Counted from the stretch's first letter, positions 7,519-16,339 are shown. The stretch: 52,187 nt of DNA from Chlorobiota bacterium (GCA_013153405.1 JAADEM010000072.1:1-52187); one strand, 5' to 3'. Made by a program: numbers and translations. The notes: a model not told the origin generated them from the letters alone.

Positions 7519-8766
7519 TCAGTCTCTGACCTGTCCGTTACCTTTAATAATCCATTTGTAGCTCGTAAGCTCACGTAGTGCCATCGGGCCTCGGGCATGC
7601 AGTTTTTGTGTACTTATACCAATTTCGGCTCCCATCCCGAATTGGGCTCCGTCGGTAAAGGCAGTACTTGTATTGGCATAAACAGCAGCCGCATCAACAT
7701 CCCTGTAAAACACCTCAATGACTTTTTCATCCTCAGCAATGATAGCTTCACTGTGTTTTGAACTGTATCGGGCAATGTGATCCAAGGCTTCGTCGAGACT
7801 TGCTACTGTTTTTAGAGCCATTTTATACGAAAGAAACTCTGTTCCGAAATGCTCCGGACTGGCAACATGAAGAAGTTCTGCAGGATATTTCCCGTCAAGA
7901 GCATCAAAAGCATCTTTATCTGCAAATATTTCCACGTTTTTTCCTGCCATCATTTCCACAAGTTCAGGAAGTTCACTCAACCGTTCTTTATGAACAATAA
8001 GGCAGTCGAGGGCATTACAAACACTTACCCTCCGTGTTTTAGCATTAAATACTATGCGCTTCCCTTTTTCCAGGTCTCCCGACTTGTCGAAATAAGTATG
8101 TACTATCCCGGCTCCTGTTTCGATAACCGGGACCTTTGAATTCTCACGAACCGAGTCAATAAGATTCTGTGATCCCCGGGGTATTAAAATATCGATAAAA
8201 CCAACAGCCTCCATAAGTTCTTTTGCAGCCTGGCGTTCGGGAGAAAGCAATTGTATAATTTCAGAATCCACACCTGCATTATCAAGCTCGTTCTTTATCA
8301 GATTAGTAAGTATGGCGTTACTGTACATTGCATCACTACCTCCTTTCAGCACACAGGCATTACCGGCTTTAAACGTTAAACTGAATACATCTGTTGTCAC
8401 ATTGGGACGGGCTTCGTAAATAACACCGACCACACCAAGCGGAACCGAAACTTTTTTAAGTTCAAGTCCGTTTGGTAACGTCCTCTCTTCAAGCATAATT
8501 CCAAGCGGAGAAGGCAGGTTCATAACATTCAGCACATCACCCGCCATACCTTCAATTCTTTCTTTGGTAAGTTTAAGCCTGTCATATTTCGGATCTGACG
8601 GGTCCATACGTTCCAGATCTTTGATGTTTTCTTTCAGGATTGCATCTGTATTTTTCACCAAAGCACCGGCAACACCATGAAGAACTCTTTTTATATCATC
8701 ATCATTCAGCCGCGTCATTTTTGCCGCAGCAATTTTTATTTTTTGTAGTTGTTCCGATGTGTTCAT
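7519..8766 (-). CDS. proA: Glutamate-5-semialdehyde dehydrogenase (gamma-glutamyl phosphate reductase)
   Basis: The 415-residue NADPH-dependent reductase turns gamma-glutamyl phosphate into glutamate semialdehyde, the second step of proline synthesis. It belongs to the aldehyde dehydrogenase superfamily. The probable catalytic Cys250 is in [12 protein letters not shown]. The cofactor-binding region is [17 protein letters not shown] (about 108-124). The family C-terminal block [19 protein letters not shown] is present. It follows proB by 91 nt, where a small GCGGT/ACCGC hairpin (8818-8832) is found. All three proline genes are inside the arginine cluster. Confidence 0.97.
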   Translation of the reverse strand: MNTSEQLQKIKIAAAKMTRLNDDDIKRVLHGVAGALVKNTDAILKENIKDLERMDPSDPKYDRLKLTKERIEGMAGDVLNVMNLPSPLGIMLEERTLPNGLELKKVSVPLGVVGVIYEARPNVTTDVFSLTFKAGNACVLKGGSDAMYSNAILTNLIKNELDNAGVDSEIIQLLSPERQAAKELMEAVGFIDILIPRGSQNLIDSVRENSKVPVIETGAGIVHTYFDKSGDLEKGKRIVFNAKTRRVSVCNALDCLIVHKERLSELPELVEMMAGKNVEIFADKDAFDALDGKYPAELLHVASPEHFGTEFLSYKMALKTVASLDEALDHIARYSSKHSEAIIAEDEKVIEVFYRDVDAAAVYANTSTAFTDGAQFGMGAEIGISTQKLHARGPMALRELTSYKWIIKGNGQVRD

Positions 8767-8857
8767 TTCTAAATTAATTTTTATCTCTATCCTTTATGCA
8801 ATTCGTTTAACAATTCCGCGGTGCCCTACCGCAGTGTAACTGTAACCATTTTATTTT

Positions 8858-9934
8858 TCAATACAAATACAAATAATCGTAATGAATTAAAGGCTTATAC
8901 TTTTTATCTTTCTTATGCTCTTCTGCTTTTTGCCGGCTATAGGATGCTTTACCAATACCCACCGGATTACCTTCCTCATCAATAATTTTCAACAAGTCAC
9001 CTTTGTAAAACTCACCTTTGAGCTTCACCACTCCCGGAAGCAAAAGGCTGGTAGCTTTATCGGATGTAAGAGCCGCTTTTGCTCCTCGATTGATAACAAC
9101 CTCTGCTTTAGCAAATCCATCTGAATAAGCAATCCACTTTTTTATTGCAGGACGTTTCCCCCCGGGAGCAAACCTTGTGTGTTCCACATTTTCCGGTTGT
9201 TCTGACAGGTCCAGAATGATATTCTTCTTTTTTCCGTTAGCAATATGAACCGACACTCCTGATTCAGCTGTTTTAACAGCAATACGGCATTTGGTAATCA
9301 TTCCGCCGCGGCCAAAATCAGATTTCTCAGATGAGATATAAGAATAAATATCTGTCAGCTTATCTTTTCCGATATTCCTGATAACTTTACTTTCGGGCAA
9401 TGACGGGTCACCGTCGTAAATACCATTAACATTACTAAGTATAAAGAGGGAGTCACAATTCATCATTGATGCCATAAGACCGGCCAGTTCATCATTATCG
9501 GTAAACATTAATGCCGTAACCGAAATAGCATCATTCTCATTAACAACCGGAAGTATTCTGCTGTTCCAGAGTCCGGCAATACAGTTTTTCATGTTCAAAT
9601 AGTGTTCACGGGTTCTGAAGTCCTGTTTGGTTACAAGCACTTGTGCTATACTAATACCCCGTTCTTCGAATAACCGCGTATATTCTGCCATAAGTTTAAC
9701 CTGTCCGGTAGAAGATAACACCTGCCGCTCGGTTACCGGATCTGTTTTTTTTGTCAGACGAACCATTCCACGGCCTGCTGCGACAGCACCCGACGAAACC
9801 AATACTATTCTTTTACCCTGCTTGTGCAGCATGGAAATCTGATCTGCAAGATGCTCTATCCGTTGCATATCCAGACTTCCGTTATCTGCAGTTAACACAT
9901 TCGAACCTATTTTAATGGTGATACTTTCAGCCAT
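8858..9934 (-). CDS. proB: Glutamate 5-kinase with PUA domain
   Basis: This kinase phosphorylates glutamate to gamma-glutamyl phosphate, the committed step of proline synthesis. The 358-residue length fits the two-domain form. The N-terminal amino-acid kinase domain (about 1-255) has TIKIGSNVLT, VSSGAVAAGRG and the NENDAISV and DNDELAGL motifs. The C-terminal PUA domain (about 275-350) contains KGDLLKIIDEEGNPVGIGKA. The C-terminus ends in LIHYDYLYLY. proC ends 10 nt upstream, so the two are probably translated from the same message. Proline feedback inhibition is usual in the family but cannot be judged here. Confidence 0.96.
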   Translation of the reverse strand: MAESITIKIGSNVLTADNGSLDMQRIEHLADQISMLHKQGKRIVLVSSGAVAAGRGMVRLTKKTDPVTERQVLSSTGQVKLMAEYTRLFEERGISIAQVLVTKQDFRTREHYLNMKNCIAGLWNSRILPVVNENDAISVTALMFTDNDELAGLMASMMNCDSLFILSNVNGIYDGDPSLPESKVIRNIGKDKLTDIYSYISSEKSDFGRGGMITKCRIAVKTAESGVSVHIANGKKKNIILDLSEQPENVEHTRFAPGGKRPAIKKWIAYSDGFAKAEVVINRGAKAALTSDKATSLLLPGVVKLKGEFYKGDLLKIIDEEGNPVGIGKASYSRQKAEEHKKDKKYKPLIHYDYLYLY

Positions 9935-9944
9935 ATCAAACGGG

Positions 9945-10745
9945 TTACTTCCCTTTTTCTATTTTATTGTATGAAGTCAGAAGACCTTTTATGAGTGAAG
10001 AGCTGAATCCCCGATGCTCCATTTCATTAAGTCCTGATATAGTAACACCGCGTGGAGTAGTAACTTTATCAATCTCATCTTCAGGATGATTCCCTTTCTG
10101 AATAAGAAGTTCTGCAGCTCCCTTTACCGTTTGTGCGGCAATCTGAAGTGCAAGCTGAGAACCAAAACCTATTTCAACACCTCCCTGTGTTGAAGCACGG
10201 ATATAACGAAGAGCATAAGCAATTCCACAGGCTGCAAGAACTGTTGCCGATGACATAAGCTCTTCCGGGATAATTATAGCTTTGCCCAAGTGATTAAACA
10301 GTTCCACGATCTCGTTTTCCTGCTTCTGATTTGCATTCAGCGATGAGATACAAGTCATTGATTCTCCTATTTCAATGGCTGTGTTTGGCATGGCTCTGAA
10401 CACCGGCAGTTTTTTCCCTGTCATCTCCATAATGGTTTCTGCAGAAACTCCAGTAGCCACAGAGACCACAAGCGTATCTTCTCCAAGACATGGAGATATC
10501 TCATTAATTATTTCTTCGAGCTGATATGGTTTAACACTAAGGATTACAACAGCTGCATCTTTTACGGCTTTACAGTTGTCGGATGTAACAATTATTCCTC
10601 TGTCAGAAAGTTCCTTTAACAAAGCAACCCTTCTGCGGGTAACAATCATATCGGAAGGTGCAACCAGCCCTTTGTCCACAAGACCGCGGGCAATGGCAGT
10701 TCCAAGATTTCCTCCGCCGATAATGGCAATACGTTTTCCTTTCAT
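9945..10745 (-). CDS. proC: Pyrroline-5-carboxylate reductase
   Basis: It reduces pyrroline-5-carboxylate to proline with NAD(P)H. The 266-residue protein opens directly with the dinucleotide-binding loop IAIIGGGNLGTAIARG. It has the VVSVATGVS segment and the C-terminal family signature VTTPRGVTISGLNEME. The chosen ATG gives the normal family length; the frame stays open upstream to a GTG 21 codons earlier, but that extension has no counterpart in known ProC proteins. It follows the HNH-type gene by 75 nt and precedes proB by 10 nt. Confidence 0.96.
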   Translation of the reverse strand: MKGKRIAIIGGGNLGTAIARGLVDKGLVAPSDMIVTRRRVALLKELSDRGIIVTSDNCKAVKDAAVVILSVKPYQLEEIINEISPCLGEDTLVVSVATGVSAETIMEMTGKKLPVFRAMPNTAIEIGESMTCISSLNANQKQENEIVELFNHLGKAIIIPEELMSSATVLAACGIAYALRYIRASTQGGVEIGFGSQLALQIAAQTVKGAAELLIQKGNHPEDEIDKVTTPRGVTISGLNEMEHRGFSSSLIKGLLTSYNKIEKGK

Positions 10746-10820
10746 AGATAATCTGAGCTTGAAATTAATACCGTCTTCCGGCATATTTTCAAGCATCAGC
10801 TTAAACACTACCGGAAAGAC

Positions 10821-11405
10821 TTAATCTTTATTTTCTTCGGGAACTTTAATATGTCCCCAGTTTTCACCTGATTTTATACGATAAAGCTGCATTTCGCTAA
10901 TACCAAACTGTTTGGCAATCAGCTTCAGCCTTGTTTTTCTGTTTGGGTCGAAAATCCGTTTTTTCAGACGTATCACCTGAGTAGCATTCAGTTTATGTCC
11001 CTGTACAGTTTTCCTTCCTTTCTGCTTTTCTCTTGCTTCAAGTACTGTCGGGTTTTTTTGCTGATGTGCAAACATCTCATCCTTATCAGCCCATTTCAGG
11101 TTCTCAATGTAGTTATTCTCTTTGTTGTAATCAAGATGAATAACAAACTTTTGGCTTTCATCTTCTTTCGGCAAAAAATGTTCAGCTACAAGCTTATGCA
11201 CATAAAACGTTTTCGACTTTCCAAACGGCCTGACGGGAAATGTTTTATATCCCCTCAATGTTCCGCCTTTAACTATTTTACCGTTTTCAATCTTATCGGT
11301 ATAACTTACTATGCGTCCATAGTTCGAAATTGCATAATTTTTTCGTAATGCTCCTTCTTCAAATTTTAACTCTTTCCACTCTTCGTTCCAAAAAGACCTA
11401 ATCAT
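10821..11405 (-). CDS. HNH/NUMOD4-type DNA-binding or homing-endonuclease-like protein
   Basis: The 194-residue protein has three parts. Residues 5-60 match the NUMOD4 style (EEWKELKF, then YAISNYGRIVSY). Residues about 65-115 look like an HNH nuclease core, with His70, FVIHLDYNKENN (His90, Asp92, Asn97-98) and ENLKWADKDEM. Residues about 138-186 form a helix-turn-helix region (IAKQFGISEMQLYRIKSG) ending in the GENWGHI pattern common in such proteins. These domains occur in homing endonucleases and related DNA-binding proteins. It is placed between argD (21 nt before) and proC, in operon orientation. Nothing in arginine or proline synthesis explains it. It may be a selfish element or a co-opted regulator. 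Confidence 0.8.
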   Translation of the reverse strand: MIRSFWNEEWKELKFEEGALRKNYAISNYGRIVSYTDKIENGKIVKGGTLRGYKTFPVRPFGKSKTFYVHKLVAEHFLPKEDESQKFVIHLDYNKENNYIENLKWADKDEMFAHQQKNPTVLEAREKQKGRKTVQGHKLNATQVIRLKKRIFDPNRKTRLKLIAKQFGISEMQLYRIKSGENWGHIKVPEENKD

Positions 11406-11426
11406 AGTTTAAATAAAATAACGTAA

Positions 11427-12557
11427 TTAAGAACTGTTTAACAAGGCACACAGATTGTCTGTAAAGCAATCAGATTGCTCTTCAGAAAGGGTTAGGGGCG
11501 GTAATAACCTTAGGGTATTAGTGCCAGAAATCCCGGTAAAAATACGCTTTTCGTTTAACAATTGAAATCTTAAATCAGAAATTTTTTCTGAAAATTCAAC
11601 CCCAATCATTAACCCTCTGCCTTTCAGCTCTTTATACGATATGCTATTTTTGAGTTTTTTCATCAGGTATGCTCCTGTTTGCTTCGCATTTTCCACCAGA
11701 TTTTCATTTTCCATAACCTCTAGGACTGCTAGTCCGGCAGCACATGCCAGATAACTTCCTCCGAACGTAGTACCTAACATCCCTTTTTGAGGTTTAATGT
11801 CGGGAGAAATCAGAACTCCTCCCATCGGAAATCCATTACCCATTCCTTTTGCAACAGTTACCATGTCCGGTTCAGTTCCCGAATACTGGAAAGCAAAGAA
11901 TTTTCCGCTTCTGCCATAACCGCTCTGAATCTCATCGAGTATTAGCAGTGTTCCATACTTCCGGCAAATTGTTTTAAGCGATTTTAAAAAATCATCATCC
12001 GGAATATTTACACCACCCACGCCCTGTATGCCTTCAATTATTACCGCAGCTACATCTTTTTTACTCAACACCTCTTCCGTTTTCACAATATCATTAAACG
12101 CAACGAATTCCACTTCATGTCCGGCATTTACGGGAGCCACAATCTTTTTATTATCAGTAGCGGCAACAGCTGCCGAAGTTCTTCCGTGAAAGGCCTTTTC
12201 AAAAGCTACTATTTTATTTCTTCCCGTATGAAAAGATGCAAGCTTAAAAGCATTCTCGTTTGCTTCAGCCCCGGAATTGCACAGAAAAAGAGAATAATCA
12301 TCCAGCCCAGACACTCTCCCAAGCTTATTTGCAAACTCCTTTTGAAGCGGATTTTTTACCGAGTTGGAATAAAAACCTATCTTTTTTAGTTGCGAAGAAA
12401 TCCGCTCTATGTAATGAGGATGACTGTGACCAATAGAAATAACAGCATGCCCTCCGTAAAGATCTAAATATTTATTGCCTTTATCATCCCACAAATAACA
12501 ACCTTCTGCCTTTACAGGAACGATATCAAATAAACTATATACATCGAACAAATCCAT
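11427..12557 (-). CDS. argD: N-acyl-ornithine aminotransferase (ArgD)
   Basis: This PLP-dependent class III aminotransferase moves an amino group from glutamate onto N-acylglutamate semialdehyde. The 376-residue protein shows the CNSGAEANENAFKLA phosphate-binding block and AFHGRTSAAVA. The LILDEIQSGYGRSG segment holds the PLP aspartate. The Schiff-base lysine is in MVTVAKGMGNGFP, and TFGGSYLACA follows. The start is taken at ATG 12557, two codons inside a GTG. It lies 140 nt after argC, a gap that contains a stable hairpin. In this cluster the acyl group is probably succinyl; a lysine-pathway aminotransferase role is an alternative but context favours arginine. Confidence 0.94.
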   Translation of the reverse strand: MDLFDVYSLFDIVPVKAEGCYLWDDKGNKYLDLYGGHAVISIGHSHPHYIERISSQLKKIGFYSNSVKNPLQKEFANKLGRVSGLDDYSLFLCNSGAEANENAFKLASFHTGRNKIVAFEKAFHGRTSAAVAATDNKKIVAPVNAGHEVEFVAFNDIVKTEEVLSKKDVAAVIIEGIQGVGGVNIPDDDFLKSLKTICRKYGTLLILDEIQSGYGRSGKFFAFQYSGTEPDMVTVAKGMGNGFPMGGVLISPDIKPQKGMLGTTFGGSYLACAAGLAVLEVMENENLVENAKQTGAYLMKKLKNSISYKELKGRGLMIGVEFSEKISDLRFQLLNEKRIFTGISGTNTLRLLPPLTLSEEQSDCFTDNLCALLNSS

Positions 12558-12587
12558 AATCACATTATTATTTTAAGGATGGGATGT

Positions 12588-12619
12588 GATACCGCGACAA
12601 TCGTTATTGCCGGGGTATC
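12588..12619. other. Hairpin between argC and argD
   Basis: GATACC pairs with GGTATC, and an inner stem (ACAAT with ATTGC/ATTGT-type pairing) closes on a CGTT loop. It lies about 30 nt before the argD start and has no U-run. A processing or pausing element is possible. Confidence 0.35.
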
Positions 12620-12697
12620 CTAATTAACAGTCTTCAGAATGAACACCTAATATTTAAACCAAAATTACAACAACCCTTTAGTCTTATCTTCATAGAA

Positions 12698-13663
12698 TTA
12701 AAATGCCAAAGGCTTGAGTTGAAGGCCTGTTAATTCATCCAATCCAAAAATCAAATTCATATTTTGTACTGCCTGACCTGATGCCCCTTTCAATAGGTTA
12801 TCAATCATACTGACAATGTGTATTTTTTCTCCGAATTTTTTTACATAAACGACTGCCTTGTTTGTGTTAACAACCATCTTAAGATCAGGATTCTTTTCTG
12901 AGACATGTGTAAACGGATGCTCCTCGTAGTAGTTTCTAAACAGTTTAGTTGCTTCTTTTTCCTGCATGTCAGAATTCATATATACCGAAGCCATAATCCC
13001 TCTCGGAAAGTCGCCACGCACCGGTACAAAATTCACCGGTTTATCAAAACCTTTCTGCAGACTCTTCAGTGTCTCACCAATCTCCCCAAGGTGCTGATGG
13101 CTGAATGCCTTGTAAACCGACATGTTATTGTTCCTCCAGCTGAAATGTGTTGTGGCCGTCGGTGCCTGACCTGCACCCGTTGAGCCGGTAATAGCATGAA
13201 TGTGCACCTCGTTAAGCTTTCCTTCAGCAGCCAGCGGAAGAAGTGCCAGTTGAATAGCTGTGGCAAAACATCCGGGATTAGCAATCCTGTCTGCACTTTT
13301 TATCTTTTCCCTTTGCAACTCCGGCAACCCGTACACAAATCCATCTGCGTCTTTTTTCAATCTGAAATCGTTACTCAGATCTATTATCTTTCCTTTGAAC
13401 CCGGCAGGCAAACCTTCTACATACGATTTTGAGCGTCCGTGTCCCATACATAAGAATAACACATCGGCCTGATGCACATCCGGATCGGCAGAAAATATCA
13501 ATTCTGTTTCTCCAATAAGGTCCGAATGTACAGCAGTTACAGGATTCCCCGCATTGCTTTCACTCTGTACAAATGCAATTTCTGCCTGCGGATGATTGAT
13601 TAAAATTCTTATCAGCTCTCCGGCAGTATATCCTGCTCCACCTATTATACCTGCTTTTATCAT
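12698..13663 (-). CDS. argC: N-acyl-gamma-glutamyl-phosphate reductase
   Basis: It reduces N-acylglutamyl phosphate to the semialdehyde. The 321-residue protein begins MIKAGIIGGAGYTAGELIR, the typical NADP-binding start. It carries the catalytic cysteine in the family signature NPGCFATAIQLAL, followed by SGTGAGQAP-like residues (ITGSTGAGQAP). The frame is open for 41 codons upstream to a TTG, but that stretch has no ArgC features, so the internal ATG is preferred. The 225 nt between argG and this start is the widest gap in the cluster and may hold a leader or a second promoter. Confidence 0.95.
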   Translation of the reverse strand: MIKAGIIGGAGYTAGELIRILINHPQAEIAFVQSESNAGNPVTAVHSDLIGETELIFSADPDVHQADVLFLCMGHGRSKSYVEGLPAGFKGKIIDLSNDFRLKKDADGFVYGLPELQREKIKSADRIANPGCFATAIQLALLPLAAEGKLNEVHIHAITGSTGAGQAPTATTHFSWRNNNMSVYKAFSHQHLGEIGETLKSLQKGFDKPVNFVPVRGDFPRGIMASVYMNSDMQEKEATKLFRNYYEEHPFTHVSEKNPDLKMVVNTNKAVVYVKKFGEKIHIVSMIDNLLKGASGQAVQNMNLIFGLDELTGLQLKPLAF

Positions 13664-13888
13664 AAATTTAGGTTCTTCCTGTGTAAAGAAAAATAAACTT
13701 AAAACCGCGTCATTGGTAGAAGGAACCGTCTGTTCCGATTCTTCAGGAAACAAAACCCAGCTGTACCATACCGGCAATTTGACCAAAACAGTCGTGCATA
13801 CGGCTTTACTTCCTAGCGGAATAACGATTTATTTTACTCCTCTTGTTTAACTTTCTCTCCCTTTCTCACCTTATTCAGGGAATGATTA

Positions 13889-15097
13889 TTACTTAATAAA
13901 ATTCAATTTACCTTTATTTACCGTATTGTATATTTTCAGCGAATTCGACATTATTTTAGTAAATCCTTCAACATCTCGACCGTCCCAGGCCTTATTCACC
14001 TCTCCATATTCACCAAATCCACTGTTCATCAGGTCGTGTTCCGACTCAATGCCAACAACGAAGAAACGGTACGGACTTAACCGGACAATTACTTTTCCTG
14101 TAACCATCTCCTGCGAATTATCAAGAAAGGCCTCTATATCGCGCATTACCGGCTCCAGATACTGCGCTTCGTGAAGAAGCATTCCGTACCAGTTAGCAAG
14201 CTGTTCCTTCCAGTACATCTGCCATTTCGTAAGAACATGTTTCTCGAGCACCTCATGGGCTTTAATCAGGATAAGCGGGGCTGCCGCCTCAAAACCTACA
14301 CGCCCCTTTATCCCAATAATGGTATCACCAATATGCATATCACGACCTATTCCGTACACTTTGGCTTTTGTCTCAATATCGATGATGGCATCTGTTTTAT
14401 TCTCAAACACTTGTCCGTCCACACTCTTTATCTCACCTTTCTCAAATTCTATTACAAGTTCAGATTCATCTGTCTTCTCAACCCTGTTTGCATAGGCCTC
14501 TTCGGGCAAAGTCTGATTGGACGTAAGGGTTTCCTTTCCACCTATACTCGTTCCCCACAGACCTTTATTTATCGAATACTCCATCTTCGACCAGTCCCTT
14601 ACTACACCGAACTTCTTCAGGTAATCTATCTCCTCATCCCGTGAAAGGGTGAGATCCCTGATTGGAGTCAGTATTTCTATTTCAGGGGCAAGAATCTGAA
14701 AAGTCAAATCAAAACGAATCTGGTCATTTCCTGCACCCGTGCTACCGTGTGCAATATATTTCGCTCCTATCTCACGTGCATAATTCACAATGGCAATTGC
14801 CTGGAATATCCGTTCCGAACTTACAGACAACGGGTAAGTATGATTCTTCAGAATATTTCCAAAAATCATATACCTTATACACCTGTCGTAATATGTTTGT
14901 GTAACATCCAGTGTTTTATGACTAGCCACACCCAGCTCATATGCTTTTGTTTCAATATCTTTCAGTTCCTCCTCAGAAAAACCTCCCGTATTTGCTATCG
15001 CTGAGTGAATCTCCAGGTCCTTCTCTACTGAAAGGTATTTCACACAAAACGATGTATCCAATCCTCCGCTGTACGCCAGCACTACTTTTTCTTTCAT
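13889..15097 (-). CDS. argG: Argininosuccinate synthase
   Basis: This ATP-dependent ligase joins citrulline and aspartate to give argininosuccinate. The 402-residue protein opens with the P-loop-like LAYSGGLDTSFC (Ser10-Gly-Gly-Leu-Asp14-Thr). It has the STGAGNDQIRFD block, SINKGLWGTSIGG and the KVYGIGRDMHIGD segment, all at expected positions. It follows the GNAT gene by 18 nt. Arginine gene clusters commonly place argG early in the operon, here third after argR. Confidence 0.96.
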   Translation of the reverse strand: MKEKVVLAYSGGLDTSFCVKYLSVEKDLEIHSAIANTGGFSEEELKDIETKAYELGVASHKTLDVTQTYYDRCIRYMIFGNILKNHTYPLSVSSERIFQAIAIVNYAREIGAKYIAHGSTGAGNDQIRFDLTFQILAPEIEILTPIRDLTLSRDEEIDYLKKFGVVRDWSKMEYSINKGLWGTSIGGKETLTSNQTLPEEAYANRVEKTDESELVIEFEKGEIKSVDGQVFENKTDAIIDIETKAKVYGIGRDMHIGDTIIGIKGRVGFEAAAPLILIKAHEVLEKHVLTKWQMYWKEQLANWYGMLLHEAQYLEPVMRDIEAFLDNSQEMVTGKVIVRLSPYRFFVVGIESEHDLMNSGFGEYGEVNKAWDGRDVEGFTKIMSNSLKIYNTVNKGKLNFIK

Positions 15098-15115
15098 CTT
15101 TATTTTTTTATTTTT

Positions 15116-15805
15116 TTAAACTGAGAATAACATGTTTAAAATATTCTTTACCCCTTTCTTTTTGTTTTCTCTGCCTTTTTTCTGCAACAAAACAAACTGT
15201 TTGAACTTGACCCATCTGTTATCCTCATTAGAATCCTCAGTTTGTTTTTGTTCATTGTCTTTTTCTTTACTTTCCTCAGGCGGAGTATAAAGCATACCTG
15301 TACACAAACAGTGTTTTCTGTTTGTTCTTACCAGTATATCGTAATTCACACAGCTCTGACACCCTTTCCAGAACTCTTCATCATCAGTCAGTTCAGAAAA
15401 TGTTACCGGACGATAACCAAGGTCCGAATTTATTTTCATTACAGCCAGACCGGTTGTCAGTCCGAATATTTTGGAGTGGGGAAACATCTCTCTTGAAAGC
15501 TCAAAGGCCTTGGTTTTAATTGCCTTTGCCAACCCTTTACCTCTGAATTTATCCACAACTATCAATCCTGAGTTTGCAACAAATTTTTTCCCTCCCCATG
15601 ACTCTATATAACAGAAGCCTGCAAACTCATCTCCTTTAAGAGCAATAATTGCTTTTCCTTCCTCGATTTTGTTTTTCAGATATTCAGGCGTACGTTTTGC
15701 AATACCGGTACCGCGAACCTTTGCGGCATCTTCAATTGTTTTAAGTATTACATCCACATACGGCAGATGCTCTCTGGTAGCTTTTATTATCTTAAATTCA
15801 CTCAT
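15116..15805 (-). CDS. GNAT acyltransferase, candidate N-acylglutamate synthase
   Basis: The 229-residue protein has a GNAT fold at about 1-160, with the acyl-CoA loop VVDKFRGKGLAKAI (residues 84-97). Four cysteines follow at 149, 152, 166 and 168 (C-x2-C-x13-C-x-C), then a charged tail from about 177 rich in Lys and Glu, ending in a short hydrophobic patch. It is the second gene of the arginine operon, 14 nt after argR and 18 nt before argG. No argA or argJ is present in the cluster, so it is the best local candidate for loading the acyl (probably succinyl) group onto glutamate. That role is inferred. The cysteines could bind a metal or form a redox switch. Confidence 0.75.
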   Translation of the reverse strand: MSEFKIIKATREHLPYVDVILKTIEDAAKVRGTGIAKRTPEYLKNKIEEGKAIIALKGDEFAGFCYIESWGGKKFVANSGLIVVDKFRGKGLAKAIKTKAFELSREMFPHSKIFGLTTGLAVMKINSDLGYRPVTFSELTDDEEFWKGCQSCVNYDILVRTNRKHCLCTGMLYTPPEESKEKDNEQKQTEDSNEDNRWVKFKQFVLLQKKGRENKKKGVKNILNMLFSV

Positions 15806-15819
15806 TTTTCTTTTTCCTG

Positions 15820-16317
15820 TTACAGAATTTTCTTTTTCAGCCCCGGAAGTATTAATTCCAAAGCATTAACAATATCCGATTTGGAAATCCCTTCCCTGTT
15901 AATCAACAAAATAGTATCATCACCGGCAATTGTTCCCAGAACTTCGTAAATGCCATAACTATCAATAACCGATGCAATACTGTTTGCAAACCCCGGTTTT
16001 GTTTTCATAACAGCAAGCTGTCCCGAAAACTCTAAATGTTCAATACGGTTTAAAGGAAACCCCTCTGACGAATACTCCTCAGAAGGCTTCTTCGTTCCCG
16101 CTTCAGGAATAACATATCTGTATCCCGAAGCATCGTGAACCTTAGCAACTTTCAAAAATTTCAAATCGCGTGAAAGAGTTGCCTGAGTAATATTATAGCC
16201 CTGTTCATTAAGCATATTCAGAAGCTCTTCCTGACTGCCAATGTTCTTTTCTGATATTATTTGCCTGATAGCAAGCAGACGTTGTGATTTCTCTTTCACT
16301 TTTGCATATTTATACAT
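15820..16317 (-). CDS. argR: Arginine repressor
   Basis: This arginine-sensing hexameric repressor has 165 residues. The N-terminal winged helix includes GSQEELLNMLNEQGYNITQ and ATLSRDLKFLKVAKV. The C-terminal oligomerisation and arginine-binding domain carries the conserved GTIAGDDT. It heads the minus-strand cluster, and the two ARG-box-like sites cover its start, which suggests self-repression. A second ATG lies seven codons upstream (16338). The downstream one is preferred because a -7 box ends 8 nt before it, although this would make the transcript nearly leaderless. Confidence 0.93.
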   Translation of the reverse strand: MYKYAKVKEKSQRLLAIRQIISEKNIGSQEELLNMLNEQGYNITQATLSRDLKFLKVAKVHDASGYRYVIPEAGTKKPSEEYSSEGFPLNRIEHLEFSGQLAVMKTKPGFANSIASVIDSYGIYEVLGTIAGDDTILLINREGISKSDIVNALELILPGLKKKIL

Positions 16318-16339
16318 TTGCGCTGCAAAAATATACATT
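16301..16339. promoter_or_regulatory. Tandem ARG boxes (probable ArgR operator)
   Basis: Two 18-bp boxes lie 3 bp apart. Their cores TGCATATTTATACA (16303-16316) and TGCAAAAATATACA (16324-16337) resemble the classical core TGAATwwwwATTCA: the first fits TGnATwwwwATnCA fully, the second except for one base. The centre-to-centre distance is 21 bp, the spacing used by ArgR hexamers in other bacteria. They overlap the argR start and its -7 box, and the carB -7 box lies 39 bp beyond. Repression of both directions is an inference. Confidence 0.7.
16326..16333 (-). promoter_or_regulatory. -7 box for argR inside the second ARG box
   Basis: TATTTTTG on the minus strand fits TAnnTTTG. Binding of ArgR to the surrounding box would block it directly. 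No good -33 element was found at the usual distance. Confidence 0.45.

Noticed and set aside
14171-14644. 157-codon frame opposite argG
   Set aside because: It overlaps conserved argG sequence and shows no promoter, signal peptide or motif of its own.
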